Positions 43,201 through 51,900 of a DNA stretch of 64,000 nucleotides are shown piece after piece (position 1 is the stretch's first letter; every line of letters begins with the position of its first letter). The translations under genes and the position numbers were made by a program. A model generated the notes under the pieces. It was not told the origin of the DNA, searched no databases, and saw nothing but the letters and a program-made list of their open reading frames with translations. The stretch is from Paenibacillus contaminans (GTDB lineage Bacteria; Bacillota; Bacilli; Paenibacillales; NBRC-103111): assembly GCF_003285015.1 (NCBI RefSeq), contig NZ_QMFB01000015.1:32767-96766 (forward strand), in the 5' to 3' direction.

Positions 43201-46200
43201 CAAAATCCGGGACATCGATTCTCGGCCTGCCGGAAAATCCGGATTTGCATCCGGTCGGCTTGTTCGACTGGGATCCGAGCTTTCCGGATCAAATCGTGAG
43301 CAAGTCGGGCTCGCTTGTTTACCCGAACGCGAACCATCCAGAGGACAAAACGCTGCAAGTGCGGAATGCCAAGGGTGAACTCGTGGAGTATCCCTATTAC
43401 GAAGACGGCAGCGGGAAAAAGTACTTTTTCTCGGCGTTCATCGATTTCAAAAAAAGAGAATATGTGCTGAAGCAGACGGCGCTGCTGGCCGAGCTGGATC
43501 CGCTTGGAGCGGCCCGGCTGTTGAATCGTTTTGCCGACGTGTACGAGGGATATGTGCCTATTTATGACTTTACGTGGAACTTTTATCCGATTTCGTTGCA
43601 GTCGGGGCCTCCGTACCCGCATTATGGCGGCGTATGGAGCAGCTGGTTTTTCATGGACTTGGAAGCGCTCAAAAGCTTGGCGAAAGCTTATGAAGCCGTC
43701 AAAAAGACGGATGCATTCGATTTGCTTTCCGTCGAGCTCGGCATTGACGTTTCCGAGAAGCTGAAAAACAAGATGTTTAAACCGTCGGTTGATTACATGA
43801 GAACGTTCACAACATGGAACTCCAACATGGATTATATGCTGTGGTCCGGCCTGATTGCGATCGGCAACGCCATCGACTATCCGGATTACGTTCACGAAGC
43901 GATCGATCGAATCGGCAGCTTCGCCTCCAAGCAATTTATGTTTGACGGATTCTGGAACGAAGTGACGGTTTCCTATCATATGCAAAGCTATGCCGGCTTG
44001 CGGGACAGTCTGAAAGCCTTGCAAGGCTGGGGAGATCCGGCGGGATACGTTTCTTCGAGAACCGGCAGGCGGGTGGAGTCGCTTGACATGGGCACGGAGT
44101 TTCCTTTCTTGAAGCAATCTGCGGTTATCCAAAACCTGCTCGCATATCCGGACGGAAAGCTGCTGCCGATCAACGATACATGGGCTTACGACATTTCGGA
44201 CGCGCCGGATACGGAGGCCGGATCCTTCCTGCTTTCGGCCGCGGGCGTCGGGCGTACGACTATCGGCGATGAGACGGAGCAGTCTCAGCTCTATATGAGC
44301 TATTCCCCGAAATTCGGCCATAATCACTGGGATCCGCTCAATATCATGTACTATGCCAAAGGGCAGGAGCTGCTTCCCGATGTCGGCTATACGCATTCCA
44401 AATACGGGATGTGGACGAGATCGACGATGTCGCATAATACCGTCCTTGTGGACAGTAAGGATATGGAAGCGGATAAGCTCGGACTGAACGGCAAAGGGCA
44501 AATATCCGCCTTTATCTCCTCGGATGAAACCGTGCAGGTGATGAAGGCCGGCGAGGAAAACGGCTACGCGATGACGAGCGAATACGACAGGGAGCCTTGG
44601 CAAATCGCGTTTCCGGGCTCGGATGACGGCTATGTGCTCGATCTGTTCCGCGTAGCGGGCGGGAGCCGCCACGAATATACGCTGCATGGCGATGCGAACC
44701 GGGATGCTGCGTTTACAACCTCTCTGCCGATGCAGTCATACGGGCCGTATTTACTGCCGGAAGGGACTCCGGTAAGTCCGCCGGTCGATCAATATGACAA
44801 AGGCAGCGCGGGCGACGAATATTACGGCTATTTATATATTCGGGATGTAAGCCGCGGCCAGGTTGAAGGCGGCCAATACCGGGTTACGCTGTCGACGCAA
44901 GATCCGGGCGAGAACGGCGCGGAACGGGCGGGTATGCAGATCATCGGCCTGACCGATCCGGGCGAGAACGAGCTGTTCCTAGGCAGATCGCCTTCCTTGC
45001 GGATGACCAGAACGGTGTACAACGACTCGAACGATGTTGCCGACCTGTATACGATGCCGACAATGGTGCTGCGGCGGGAAGGCAGCGAGCTGAAGAGCAC
45101 GTTTATTACGGCACTGGAGCCGTACGCGGCCGGAGATTCCCCGCAAATCGAGCAGGTGGAACGGCTCGTTCCCGACCGGTCGGAGGAAGGCGATGCGGCG
45201 GTGAAGGTGTCGTACGGAACGACGACGGATATCATTTTGAGCTCGCCGGAGACAGGCGATAAGCCGCTTATTATCGGCAATATTTGGCTGGACGGGAAGA
45301 TGGGCTTTATCCGCTTGGAGAACGGTGTCGTCACGAAAATGATGCTGATGGACGGAACAAGGCTTGTCTATGACGATCGGGAAGTAACCGGAGCGGGTTC
45401 GTCATCCGGCGTTATCGACGAGGTATACCGGAAAGCGGACGGTCAAGCCTTCGACGCTTTCGGAACCTCAACTGCCGTATCTGCGGATGCGATAGGTCAA
45501 TATATGATCGTGGAACATCCGGACGGATCGTCGGACGGGTACAAAATAACGGACGTCCTTACCGAAAATGGAAGGACAAAGATCGTCATCGAGGGCGAGC
45601 CGGGCTTTGTTCTTTATCCTGACGGGGCATCCGAGCTGAAGTTTTATCCGTCTACCCGGTGGAAAGGAAACCATACGTTCCATATTGCGAATGTCGACAG
45701 CGGTATTCACGAGTATGTTCCGTTTGTCGAGTCGATCGAACTGAGCGTGGAGCAGGAAAACATAAACGAGCTTGTGTTGGCTAATGGCGGTACGGCGCAG
45801 TTGACAGCGGCTGCCGTATACAGCAATCTGGCCGTTACGGATGTGACTTATGAGCCCGGCATTTGGCAAAGCGGCGATACTGGGGTTGCTGTAGTCGAAG
45901 ACGGCTTGGTGACGGCTGTAGGCGCAGGGCAAACGGTTATTTCCGCAAGCTTCGGCGGGAAGTCCGCGTTTGTTCCGCTAACCGTAATCGAAGACGGCGA
46001 GATGACGATCGCAGGTTTAAGCTCTCCCATGACGGTCGGAGAGCAAGCGCAAATCAGGTTACTCGCGGCAAGCGGGAACGGGGTCGTCGCCGTTACCTAT
46101 TCGGCTGTTTACAGCAGCAGCGAATCGGATGTAGCTTCCGTGTCGGCTTTAGGGCTTGTTGACGCATTGGAGGCGGGTACTACGGTTATCACGGCGACAT

Positions 46201-47630
46201 ACGGTTATTTCACTCCGGCCGTATTCGGACTTCAGGTCCGGGCGAAAGCGAACAACGCTTTGCTGCGCGATCTGAGCGTGAACGGTTCGACCGTGACGGA
46301 CTTCGAGCCGGCGAACGAAGCGTATACCGTACGACTAGCTTCCGGAACGCAGATGGTTCCGGCGGTTACCGCCGAAGCCGATGATCCGCGCGCCGCGGTA
46401 ACCGTGCAGCCGGCAAGCTCGCTTCCCGGCACGTCAACCGTCAGGGTGACGGCGGAGGACGGCATAACGGCTAAAACGTATACGGTTCGATTCGAGGCCG
46501 ATCCTTCACCTGAGAAACCGGCTAATCCGGAAGCGGGGAATGAGAGTCCGTCCGCAAATTCGCCGGCGAACGCATCCGTGAAGCGAAATCAAGTCCTTCA
46601 TTTTGAAAAAGGTCAAACGAGTATGGCGCTAACAAGGAAAACATTATCGGAATCATCCTCGCTGGAAGTCGTTCAAGGAGATTTTACCTTGCATCTTTCG
46701 AATAAAGCGCTTGGTGAGCTGCTACGGTTATGGGATGCGCACGGCGACAAATCGGAAATGACGATTGCCGTTTCCCCGAATTGGGGAAAGCGTGAGGAGC
46801 AAGCCGTCGCTCAAGCGGGAAAGCAAGCGAACGCCGCGCTTTCGCCGGCCAGTTCAGTATATGATGTGCGGATATTCTTAGGGCAGCAGACTGTCGCGGC
46901 ATTCGATTCACCTATACCGATAAGCATCGCGTTCGATCCGAAAGCGGATCAGGAGCTGCTTGGCGTATACCGGATAGGAGACAAGGGGGAGCTCGAATAT
47001 GCAGGCGGCAAGGTCGTAGGCGATCGAATCGAGGATAAATTGACCGGCTCTGGTCAATTTATCGTGTTGGCGTTCGACAAGTCCTTCCGGGATGTCAAGG
47101 CGGAGCATTGGGCGTATCATATGCTGAAGGTGATGGCGGCGCGCCATCTGGTTACCGGAGTGAACGCCGACGATTTCGAGCCTTCGCGTCCAGTGACCCG
47201 CGCCGAGTTTACGGCTTTGCTCGTGCGGGCGCTTGGCTTGGAGGCGGCAGAGGAGGAGGGACGGGTTTTTGCGGATGTAGAGTCTAGCGACTGGTATGCA
47301 AAAGATGTGGCAGCTGCGTTCGAAGCGGGTCTGGTTAACGGTTTCGACGATGCAACTTTCGCGCCTGACCGGCCGATCACCCGCGAGGAAATGGCCGTCC
47401 TGCTCGTTCGCGCATACGTCATGCAGCAAGGAAATCCTGCGATGGGATCAGCTCCGGGATTTAGCGATCTGGAAGAGGCGGGCGAATGGGCGCGGCAATC
47501 TTTAAGTACCGCATTCAGCGTAGGATTGCTATCGGGCAGAGGCGATAATCGATTCGTTCCGCAAGGAACGACGCTTCGGGCTGAAAGCGCTCAGGCGGTT
47601 TACAATTTGCTGAAATTACTGGAGGTGTGA
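40260..47630 (+). CDS. Giant SLH-anchored polysaccharide lyase (heparinase II/III-like)
   Basis: This 2456-residue secreted enzyme is held on the cell wall by SLH domains. TTG 40260 follows GGGAGGG by six bases and opens a signal peptide (KILLFFMMFSVFFG). Order: two copies of a module of about 140 residues starting FDFSKVGV (near 42 and 281), each followed by a bacterial Ig-like domain; a third Ig-like domain (515-605); a CBM9/DOMON-like module (625-815); and an alpha/alpha-barrel lyase region (975-1340). This last region contains FDGFWNEVTVSYHMQSYAG and FGHNHWDP, with MSHNTVLVDSKDM, the heparinase II/III marker. Beta domains, further Ig-like domains, a cadherin-like beta sandwich (1998-2078), a pre-SLH module and three SLH repeats (2276-2456) follow. 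It is last in the locus. The substrate is unknown. Confidence 0.88.
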   Translation: MISRRMNVGCTKILLFFMMFSVFFGSQPQLSYGEPIEDPPLLFDFSKVGVNGADGTPSGWKLDGQTTDYPLVTVYAADGLTIHSAAIGQDSRSFSFDVPEAGIYQVDFQGLLHIGNGIGKLFIDGAQLGDYDFYSETTQLNPDPQTMGKLYLAAGTHSLAIKLVGQNASSTYTYMMPNKMFLTNVSESVASVHVTADSTELFAGESLQLQLNGVLSDSSAVNLNGAGVTYTSSDDSVMEVDASGKVTALSRGSATITAAFTLDGMPYERSIQLQVIGKYLFDFSKVGVEGADGMPTGWKLIGTTGQLPSIRVWASDGLTIHSAALNQDARSFAFTVPEAGTYRIKLNGALSSGNGIGQVKVDTQVLGNYDFYSATTQLDPEPQTMGKLNLAAGTHTLTLTLVDKNEASGWYYLAPNKMILEQLAPEFTAVTLTASSPVIAVNDTLQLQPEGKLSDGSAVDLSGATYEFESSDEAVLEVDHSGLVTAISPGWATVTAAVTLNGIRQEASIRLLALSGPPDEIELSLTSQQLLPGQKSYANVKGYTANHEPIDLKGLPVLFSVSVPGQEAVSVNGKGVVTAISAGTAQIHASMALLGETYDAEATVTVVNATYTPQAIPVISDRWGVIHAANTPIQLNGSLSESAWNHAAGWDGFKTAYYKNEADPDTEVKITYDEDNLYVGITGQKLASDDSLPSEGFELLISPDSELSNTYQLLVMLKEDQHRQLSTIYDRYSHPPKAIDNAASQVVDGVEQWTAEVSIPWHSLDVEGVSAGDEWAINVIRHRIGAQPLSSWVPIRESEFTDNESPNAYALFVTAAEQGRMGRVYFEEAVSRSAGSAAAEPVAPWFPEQLELIYAGYSEKTVSFSADGLQITGNHARIGLRTPSGERYEITGAVWTEQNGRYTVSFQHSPLNKPGLYQLELIVDDTVNAQTRMAVILFDRDETIDAGERSSNWRPAAVPLAEASASEPSTDVERLLQMIPAKSGTSILGLPENPDLHPVGLFDWDPSFPDQIVSKSGSLVYPNANHPEDKTLQVRNAKGELVEYPYYEDGSGKKYFFSAFIDFKKREYVLKQTALLAELDPLGAARLLNRFADVYEGYVPIYDFTWNFYPISLQSGPPYPHYGGVWSSWFFMDLEALKSLAKAYEAVKKTDAFDLLSVELGIDVSEKLKNKMFKPSVDYMRTFTTWNSNMDYMLWSGLIAIGNAIDYPDYVHEAIDRIGSFASKQFMFDGFWNEVTVSYHMQSYAGLRDSLKALQGWGDPAGYVSSRTGRRVESLDMGTEFPFLKQSAVIQNLLAYPDGKLLPINDTWAYDISDAPDTEAGSFLLSAAGVGRTTIGDETEQSQLYMSYSPKFGHNHWDPLNIMYYAKGQELLPDVGYTHSKYGMWTRSTMSHNTVLVDSKDMEADKLGLNGKGQISAFISSDETVQVMKAGEENGYAMTSEYDREPWQIAFPGSDDGYVLDLFRVAGGSRHEYTLHGDANRDAAFTTSLPMQSYGPYLLPEGTPVSPPVDQYDKGSAGDEYYGYLYIRDVSRGQVEGGQYRVTLSTQDPGENGAERAGMQIIGLTDPGENELFLGRSPSLRMTRTVYNDSNDVADLYTMPTMVLRREGSELKSTFITALEPYAAGDSPQIEQVERLVPDRSEEGDAAVKVSYGTTTDIILSSPETGDKPLIIGNIWLDGKMGFIRLENGVVTKMMLMDGTRLVYDDREVTGAGSSSGVIDEVYRKADGQAFDAFGTSTAVSADAIGQYMIVEHPDGSSDGYKITDVLTENGRTKIVIEGEPGFVLYPDGASELKFYPSTRWKGNHTFHIANVDSGIHEYVPFVESIELSVEQENINELVLANGGTAQLTAAAVYSNLAVTDVTYEPGIWQSGDTGVAVVEDGLVTAVGAGQTVISASFGGKSAFVPLTVIEDGEMTIAGLSSPMTVGEQAQIRLLAASGNGVVAVTYSAVYSSSESDVASVSALGLVDALEAGTTVITATYGYFTPAVFGLQVRAKANNALLRDLSVNGSTVTDFEPANEAYTVRLASGTQMVPAVTAEADDPRAAVTVQPASSLPGTSTVRVTAEDGITAKTYTVRFEADPSPEKPANPEAGNESPSANSPANASVKRNQVLHFEKGQTSMALTRKTLSESSSLEVVQGDFTLHLSNKALGELLRLWDAHGDKSEMTIAVSPNWGKREEQAVAQAGKQANAALSPASSVYDVRIFLGQQTVAAFDSPIPISIAFDPKADQELLGVYRIGDKGELEYAGGKVVGDRIEDKLTGSGQFIVLAFDKSFRDVKAEHWAYHMLKVMAARHLVTGVNADDFEPSRPVTRAEFTALLVRALGLEAAEEEGRVFADVESSDWYAKDVAAAFEAGLVNGFDDATFAPDRPITREEMAVLLVRAYVMQQGNPAMGSAPGFSDLEEAGEWARQSLSTAFSVGLLSGRGDNRFVPQGTTLRAESAQAVYNLLKLLEV

Positions 47631-47632
47631 GA

Positions 47633-47880
47633 TCGCAAGCAATTGGGAGAGCAAATAGGGATAGCAGGTAATTGGGATAGCAAGCAATTGGGATAGTAGG
47701 CAATAGGGATAGCAGGCAATAGGTTAGCAAGCAACTGGGATCGGAAGCAATAGGGATAGCAGGCAATAGGGATCGCAAACAACTGGGATAGCAGGTAATA
47801 GGGATTGCAAGCAATTGGAAAAGCAGGCAATAGGATAGCAAGCAATAGGAAAGCGAGCAATAGGGATTGCTTGCGATTCT
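47633..47880. repeat. Tandem array of a 16-bp repeat
   Basis: About 15 imperfect copies of AGCARGCAATWGGGAT stand head to tail directly after the stop codon of the giant SLH gene. Most copies are exactly 16 bp, a few are 14-15 bp, and most changes are A/G or A/T swaps. Frames through it are accidental. Confidence 0.85.
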
Positions 47881-47882
47881 GC

Positions 47883-47905
47883 GAAAGAAAGAAAGAAAGA
47901 AAGAA
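47883..47905. repeat. GAAA microsatellite
   Basis: More than five tandem copies of GAAA lie between the 16-bp array and the terminator. Confidence 0.85.
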
Positions 47906-47911
47906 TAAGCG

Positions 47912-47952
47912 AACCGGCGTGTATCGTTGATGCGCGCCGGTTTGTTTATGTT
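47912..47952 (+). terminator. Terminator of the polysaccharide locus
   Basis: AACCGGCG and CGCCGGTT form an 8-bp stem followed by TGTTTATGTTTT. It lies 280 bases after the stop codon of the giant gene, so the repeat array is transcribed with it. Confidence 0.7.
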
Positions 47953-48105
47953 TTCGGCAAGATTCTGCAGGTACAACGTCACGATCCAACCGTGAAGTAA
48001 ATTCCGAATTTTTCTGCATAGAGAATAAAATACTTGGTCGCATATGTTGGGATTCGAACTAACATATGGAGCAAGACGGCAAGGTGAGGCTTGCCGTAAA
48101 GCTGG

Positions 48106-48515
48106 AGTCCGATTTTACCCTCTTAGAGCGATGAATCAAGGTTACTTTAATATTGCAGTCCGAATTTGCCTGCTTGGAGAAGGGATTCACCCGTATACCG
48201 TACATAAAAGTCGCTGCAAGTGGGTGTTTTCGGACTGCTGGTGAGGAAAGGAAGCCGAACTTGATTCCAATTGGGCAGAATCGGACTCCAGAGTATGTAA
48301 GTAATGAGTGAGATGAGCAAGTAGGGGGATTGGAGAGTAGGAATATACGTCGGGTGTAGATGGGGTCTGCAAGACCCGAAATTGTGCATGAAAATTCAAA
48401 TAGAATGATCGGGATGGAATCAAAGTCCCCCAATCGTGTATGAAATTTCAACTTAAATGATGGGATGAACGGCTAAATACGGAATTCTGTATGAAATTTC
48501 TAATCGAATGATCAG
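48106..48515. repeat. Degenerate repeats with a period of about 51 bp
   Basis: AGTCCGATTTTACC (48106) recurs as AGTCCGAATTTGCC (48157) and as a weaker AGTCGCTGCAAG (48207). Further on, TGCATGAAAATTC, TGTATGAAATTTC and TGTATGAAATTTC recur at about 48385, 48437 and 48488. Spacing is 51 or 52 bp throughout. No gene is convincing in this stretch, and 48520-48929 adds only a promoter-like stretch. Confidence 0.6.
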
Positions 48516-48929
48516 TGTTGCTCCTCCTAACATTCTACAGAGCGCGAGAAAACGGTCGACGTTAACGGAGTACCGGATGTTTTCGGGAAGGTTGGACACT
48601 TGTTATGACGCCGGCTGCTTCCCTGTCAAAATGCCGCAAAAAGCAAAAAGTAAAAATCGCAGCATTTCTTGGTATTTTTTGATCGCTTATGATCGGAGTG
48701 AAACCAAATTGGAAAAGAGCCGCGTTGTGACGGCGATAGGGGGAGTTGTATGGAGTAAACGAACATCGCTTTACTAGAGACGGTACGATCTCTATAGCCT
48801 CGTTTTATTGCTCGACTTGCATACCGCAAGCTCCAACTGGATGTACCAAACGGTGAACCATGAAATTGTCAACTTGGTAAGCGCTCTCAAAGCTTGTTGT
48901 ACATAAAAAAATAAGCTGGAGGGAAATCG

Positions 48930-51900
48930 ATGAATCGAAGGAAACTCGTAGCGGCAGCCATTCAACGGCTAGCTCGGAAAGACAGAAAGCCCGTTTTCAA
49001 AAGACTGAGTGCTATGCTGTTAATGTTAGTAGTGATTTTCACTGCGACAGCCCCATTTCAAAGCTATGCACAAGGGCAATCGGGATACGAGGGGCTGCAA
49101 GGCGACGTTAATCGGAAGGAAGCCGTACAAGCTTTGGAAAATGAAGTGATTCTTGAAGAAGACCCCGCTTCCATTGTCGGCGTTTGGCGGGGGTTGCTCA
49201 ATGACAATCCGGATCCGGATGTCTGGTTTATTCAATTCAACGAAGATAAGACTTATAAATTCTGGGTTAGCGGTCCTAACGCTGCCGGTTCCGGTTACGG
49301 CAACTATGTCATGTCACCGGACAATGAACTGAGTTTCAATAATACCGTTGTTCTGAAATTTTATGGACAGTATAAAAGTTTTTATATTACCAAAAAGAAG
49401 GTTACTCTCGAGAATGACAGATGGAGCTTTGAAATCGAATCAAACGATCCAAAACCAATGAAGTTACCGGTTTTATTTTTCAGTGCCCGAGTCCCTTCGC
49501 TAGGCTTAATGTCCAACGATGATGGGGATAATGCCTTCCAATCGGGAGATCCCGAGGATTCGGTCAATCTTCTCAAGAAGCACATGACGGGCTTGGCGAA
49601 TACTGGCGTGCAGAGCTTGCAGTACAATGTAGCGGCCGGCGTTCTCTATTATCCGACTTCAGTAGGATCCCGCTATGCATGGAAGCTCAGCGAAGCCAAT
49701 CAAACGGCTATAGATTGCTACGATCCGCCAGCTTGGTACTTGAAATGTAAGGAAACTTTCGGGGAAGATCACTGCAGATATAATGATAGTTGGGTGCGCA
49801 CCTGTTGGGCGCATAATGTTTTTTTGGAGGGCTATGACCCCGTGAGAATTGCCGGAGAAGCTTTCTTGGCTGCCGGTCAAGCGAGCGGCCAGGAGAAGCG
49901 CTTCTTTCTATCCTACCGGATCAGCGACGATCATTTTGCCCCTCTTCCGGATAAATACCCGCTTACGACTAAATTTTGGGAGGAGAATCAAAGCACCTTA
50001 CGGATCGGGGCGTCCGGAGAACCGCCGATTCCCGCTTCTCTTTTTGCCAATGGCCTCGAAAATATGCTGAATTTCGAAAAAAAGCAGGTTCGAGACCAGG
50101 CGGTGGCGGAAATAAAAGAAGCCATGACTCGGTACAGCGACATCATCTCGGGTTTTGAAATCGATTTTACGCGTGCGCCGTACCTGTTCCCAAAAGATCG
50201 AGCCCAGGCCCAAGAGAATCTCGATGCCATGACCGGCATGATCGCGGAGGTTCGCAGATACATGAACCTGCTTCAAGTCAAAGAGGGCATTTCGCGTCCC
50301 TTGTATTTGATTGTTCGCGTTCCCCCGACACTTGCCAATGCAAAATGGGCGGGACTTGATGTACCAACCTGGATTTCGCAGCGCTTGGTCGATGTCGTCA
50401 TTCCTTCGCATATTATGTCTTTGTCGCAAGAATTGAACATTGAAGAGTTCGTATCGCTAGCTTCCAAGTCAGGAACTGTCGTTTATGGAGGCGCGCCGTT
50501 GCGTACAAATTACGGATGGCGTTTGGATACCGCTTTTCCACAAAACACGTATCAGAAATCGTCCTATAATGCCATGCCATACCCGCCTGCCTTCTATGGG
50601 GCAGCCCTTAATTTTTATGAGGCCGGAGCCGAGGGTATTCAGCTTTACAACATGATGGCACCTAGCTGGGTCGATGAGGAATGGGTAAATCTGTTTGTAA
50701 AAAAACTTGCTCAACCAAAAGCTCAAGTGATCGAAGCGATCACCAACGCTGTGCATGAGTATTTTGTCACGCTCCCGACCTTGACCTCATGGGAAGGCTA
50801 TCATGAGCCGGTTCAACAACTGCCGGTCTACATGGACGGCGGTTTGCAGCAGTTCCAGACTTTTGAGCTCAACGTTCAAACCGATCCGTCGACGCAGCAA
50901 AATCCGCCTGTAGTAAGAATTGGACTTTACCAGCAGTTGGATGACAGCAAACGGTTCAATCTCGCGATAAACGGCAATAGCAGCGTCGATCAGGAACCAG
51001 TCTCCAACTATCTTATAAAAACGAATAAAGTGAACGACGCTTCAAAAGTATCGGACAGAGCCGTAGTTACGCGTTCTGCGCCGGGCGCTTATTTACAGCT
51101 TGAGATTGATCCCAAGTTGCTCCATAAAGGTCTCAATCAGATCTCGATCAGTCTTGAAGAGCCGACTTCGATCCTGGATCTCCGGTTGGCCTTTCCGAAT
51201 GCATGCGGTCCAGGTGAAAGCAAGTGGGATTCTCTATTAGTATGCCTTCCTGTCTCGGCGATACAATTGGAAGGAAAAGCACAGTTGACCGCAGGCGAAA
51301 CCGACAATACGGTTGCGTATGCCGACTATACGGATGGAAGCCGGGTGAAGCTGACGGAAGGCGTCACTTTCGCAAGCAGCAATCCGTTAGTCGCCACGAT
51401 CGACCTGACGGGAACGGTGAAGGCGCTGGCGGCAGGCACAACGGTTATTACGGCGAAGTATGGCGGAAAGACGGCGAAATTTGAGCTGACCATTAAAGCT
51501 GCGGATGTCGAACAGCCAGAGCAGCCGACATTAGAGCGCATTGAATTAACCGGTCTGGATTCGACCCTAACTGTCGGCGAAACGCTAAAAGCGGAAGTAT
51601 ACGCGTCTTATAGCGACAACAGCAAAGTGCTTGTAGCGGGAGGCATAACCTTCACAAGCAGCAATCCGTCGGTCGCTACGATCGACCCGGCGGGAACGGT
51701 GAAGGCGCTGACGGCAGGCACGACGGTTACTACGGCGACGTATGGCGGAAAGATAGCAGAATTTACGCTCGAGGTGCGTGCTTCCGGTAATAATGGTGGT
51801 ACGCCGACTCCGGAGCCAACACCAACACCAACACCAACACCAACGCCAACATCAACGCCAACACCAACGCCAACACCAACACCAACGCCAACACCAACGC

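Noticed and set aside
43137..44687. 516-residue minus-strand frame inside the giant SLH gene
   Set aside because: It has Arg/His-rich composition typical of an antisense shadow, no start context, and is opposite the conserved lyase core.
47633..47880. CRISPR array
   Set aside because: The units are 16 bp, directly adjacent with no unique spacers, and there are no cas genes.
47515..48043. Long minus-strand frames rich in Leu, Ile, Pro, Cys and Tyr repeats
   Set aside because: They are translations of the 16-bp tandem array. They have no ribosome site, overlap each other in two frames, and run into the SLH gene.
48059..48451. 130-residue minus-strand frame between the two SLH genes
   Set aside because: It coincides with the degenerate 51-bp repeats, has no ribosome site, and its sequence resembles no protein I know.
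48508..48777. 89-residue plus-strand frame before the 1381-residue protein
   Set aside because: It has no ribosome site and random-looking composition. The stretch instead resembles a promoter region seen before the AraC gene at 54409.
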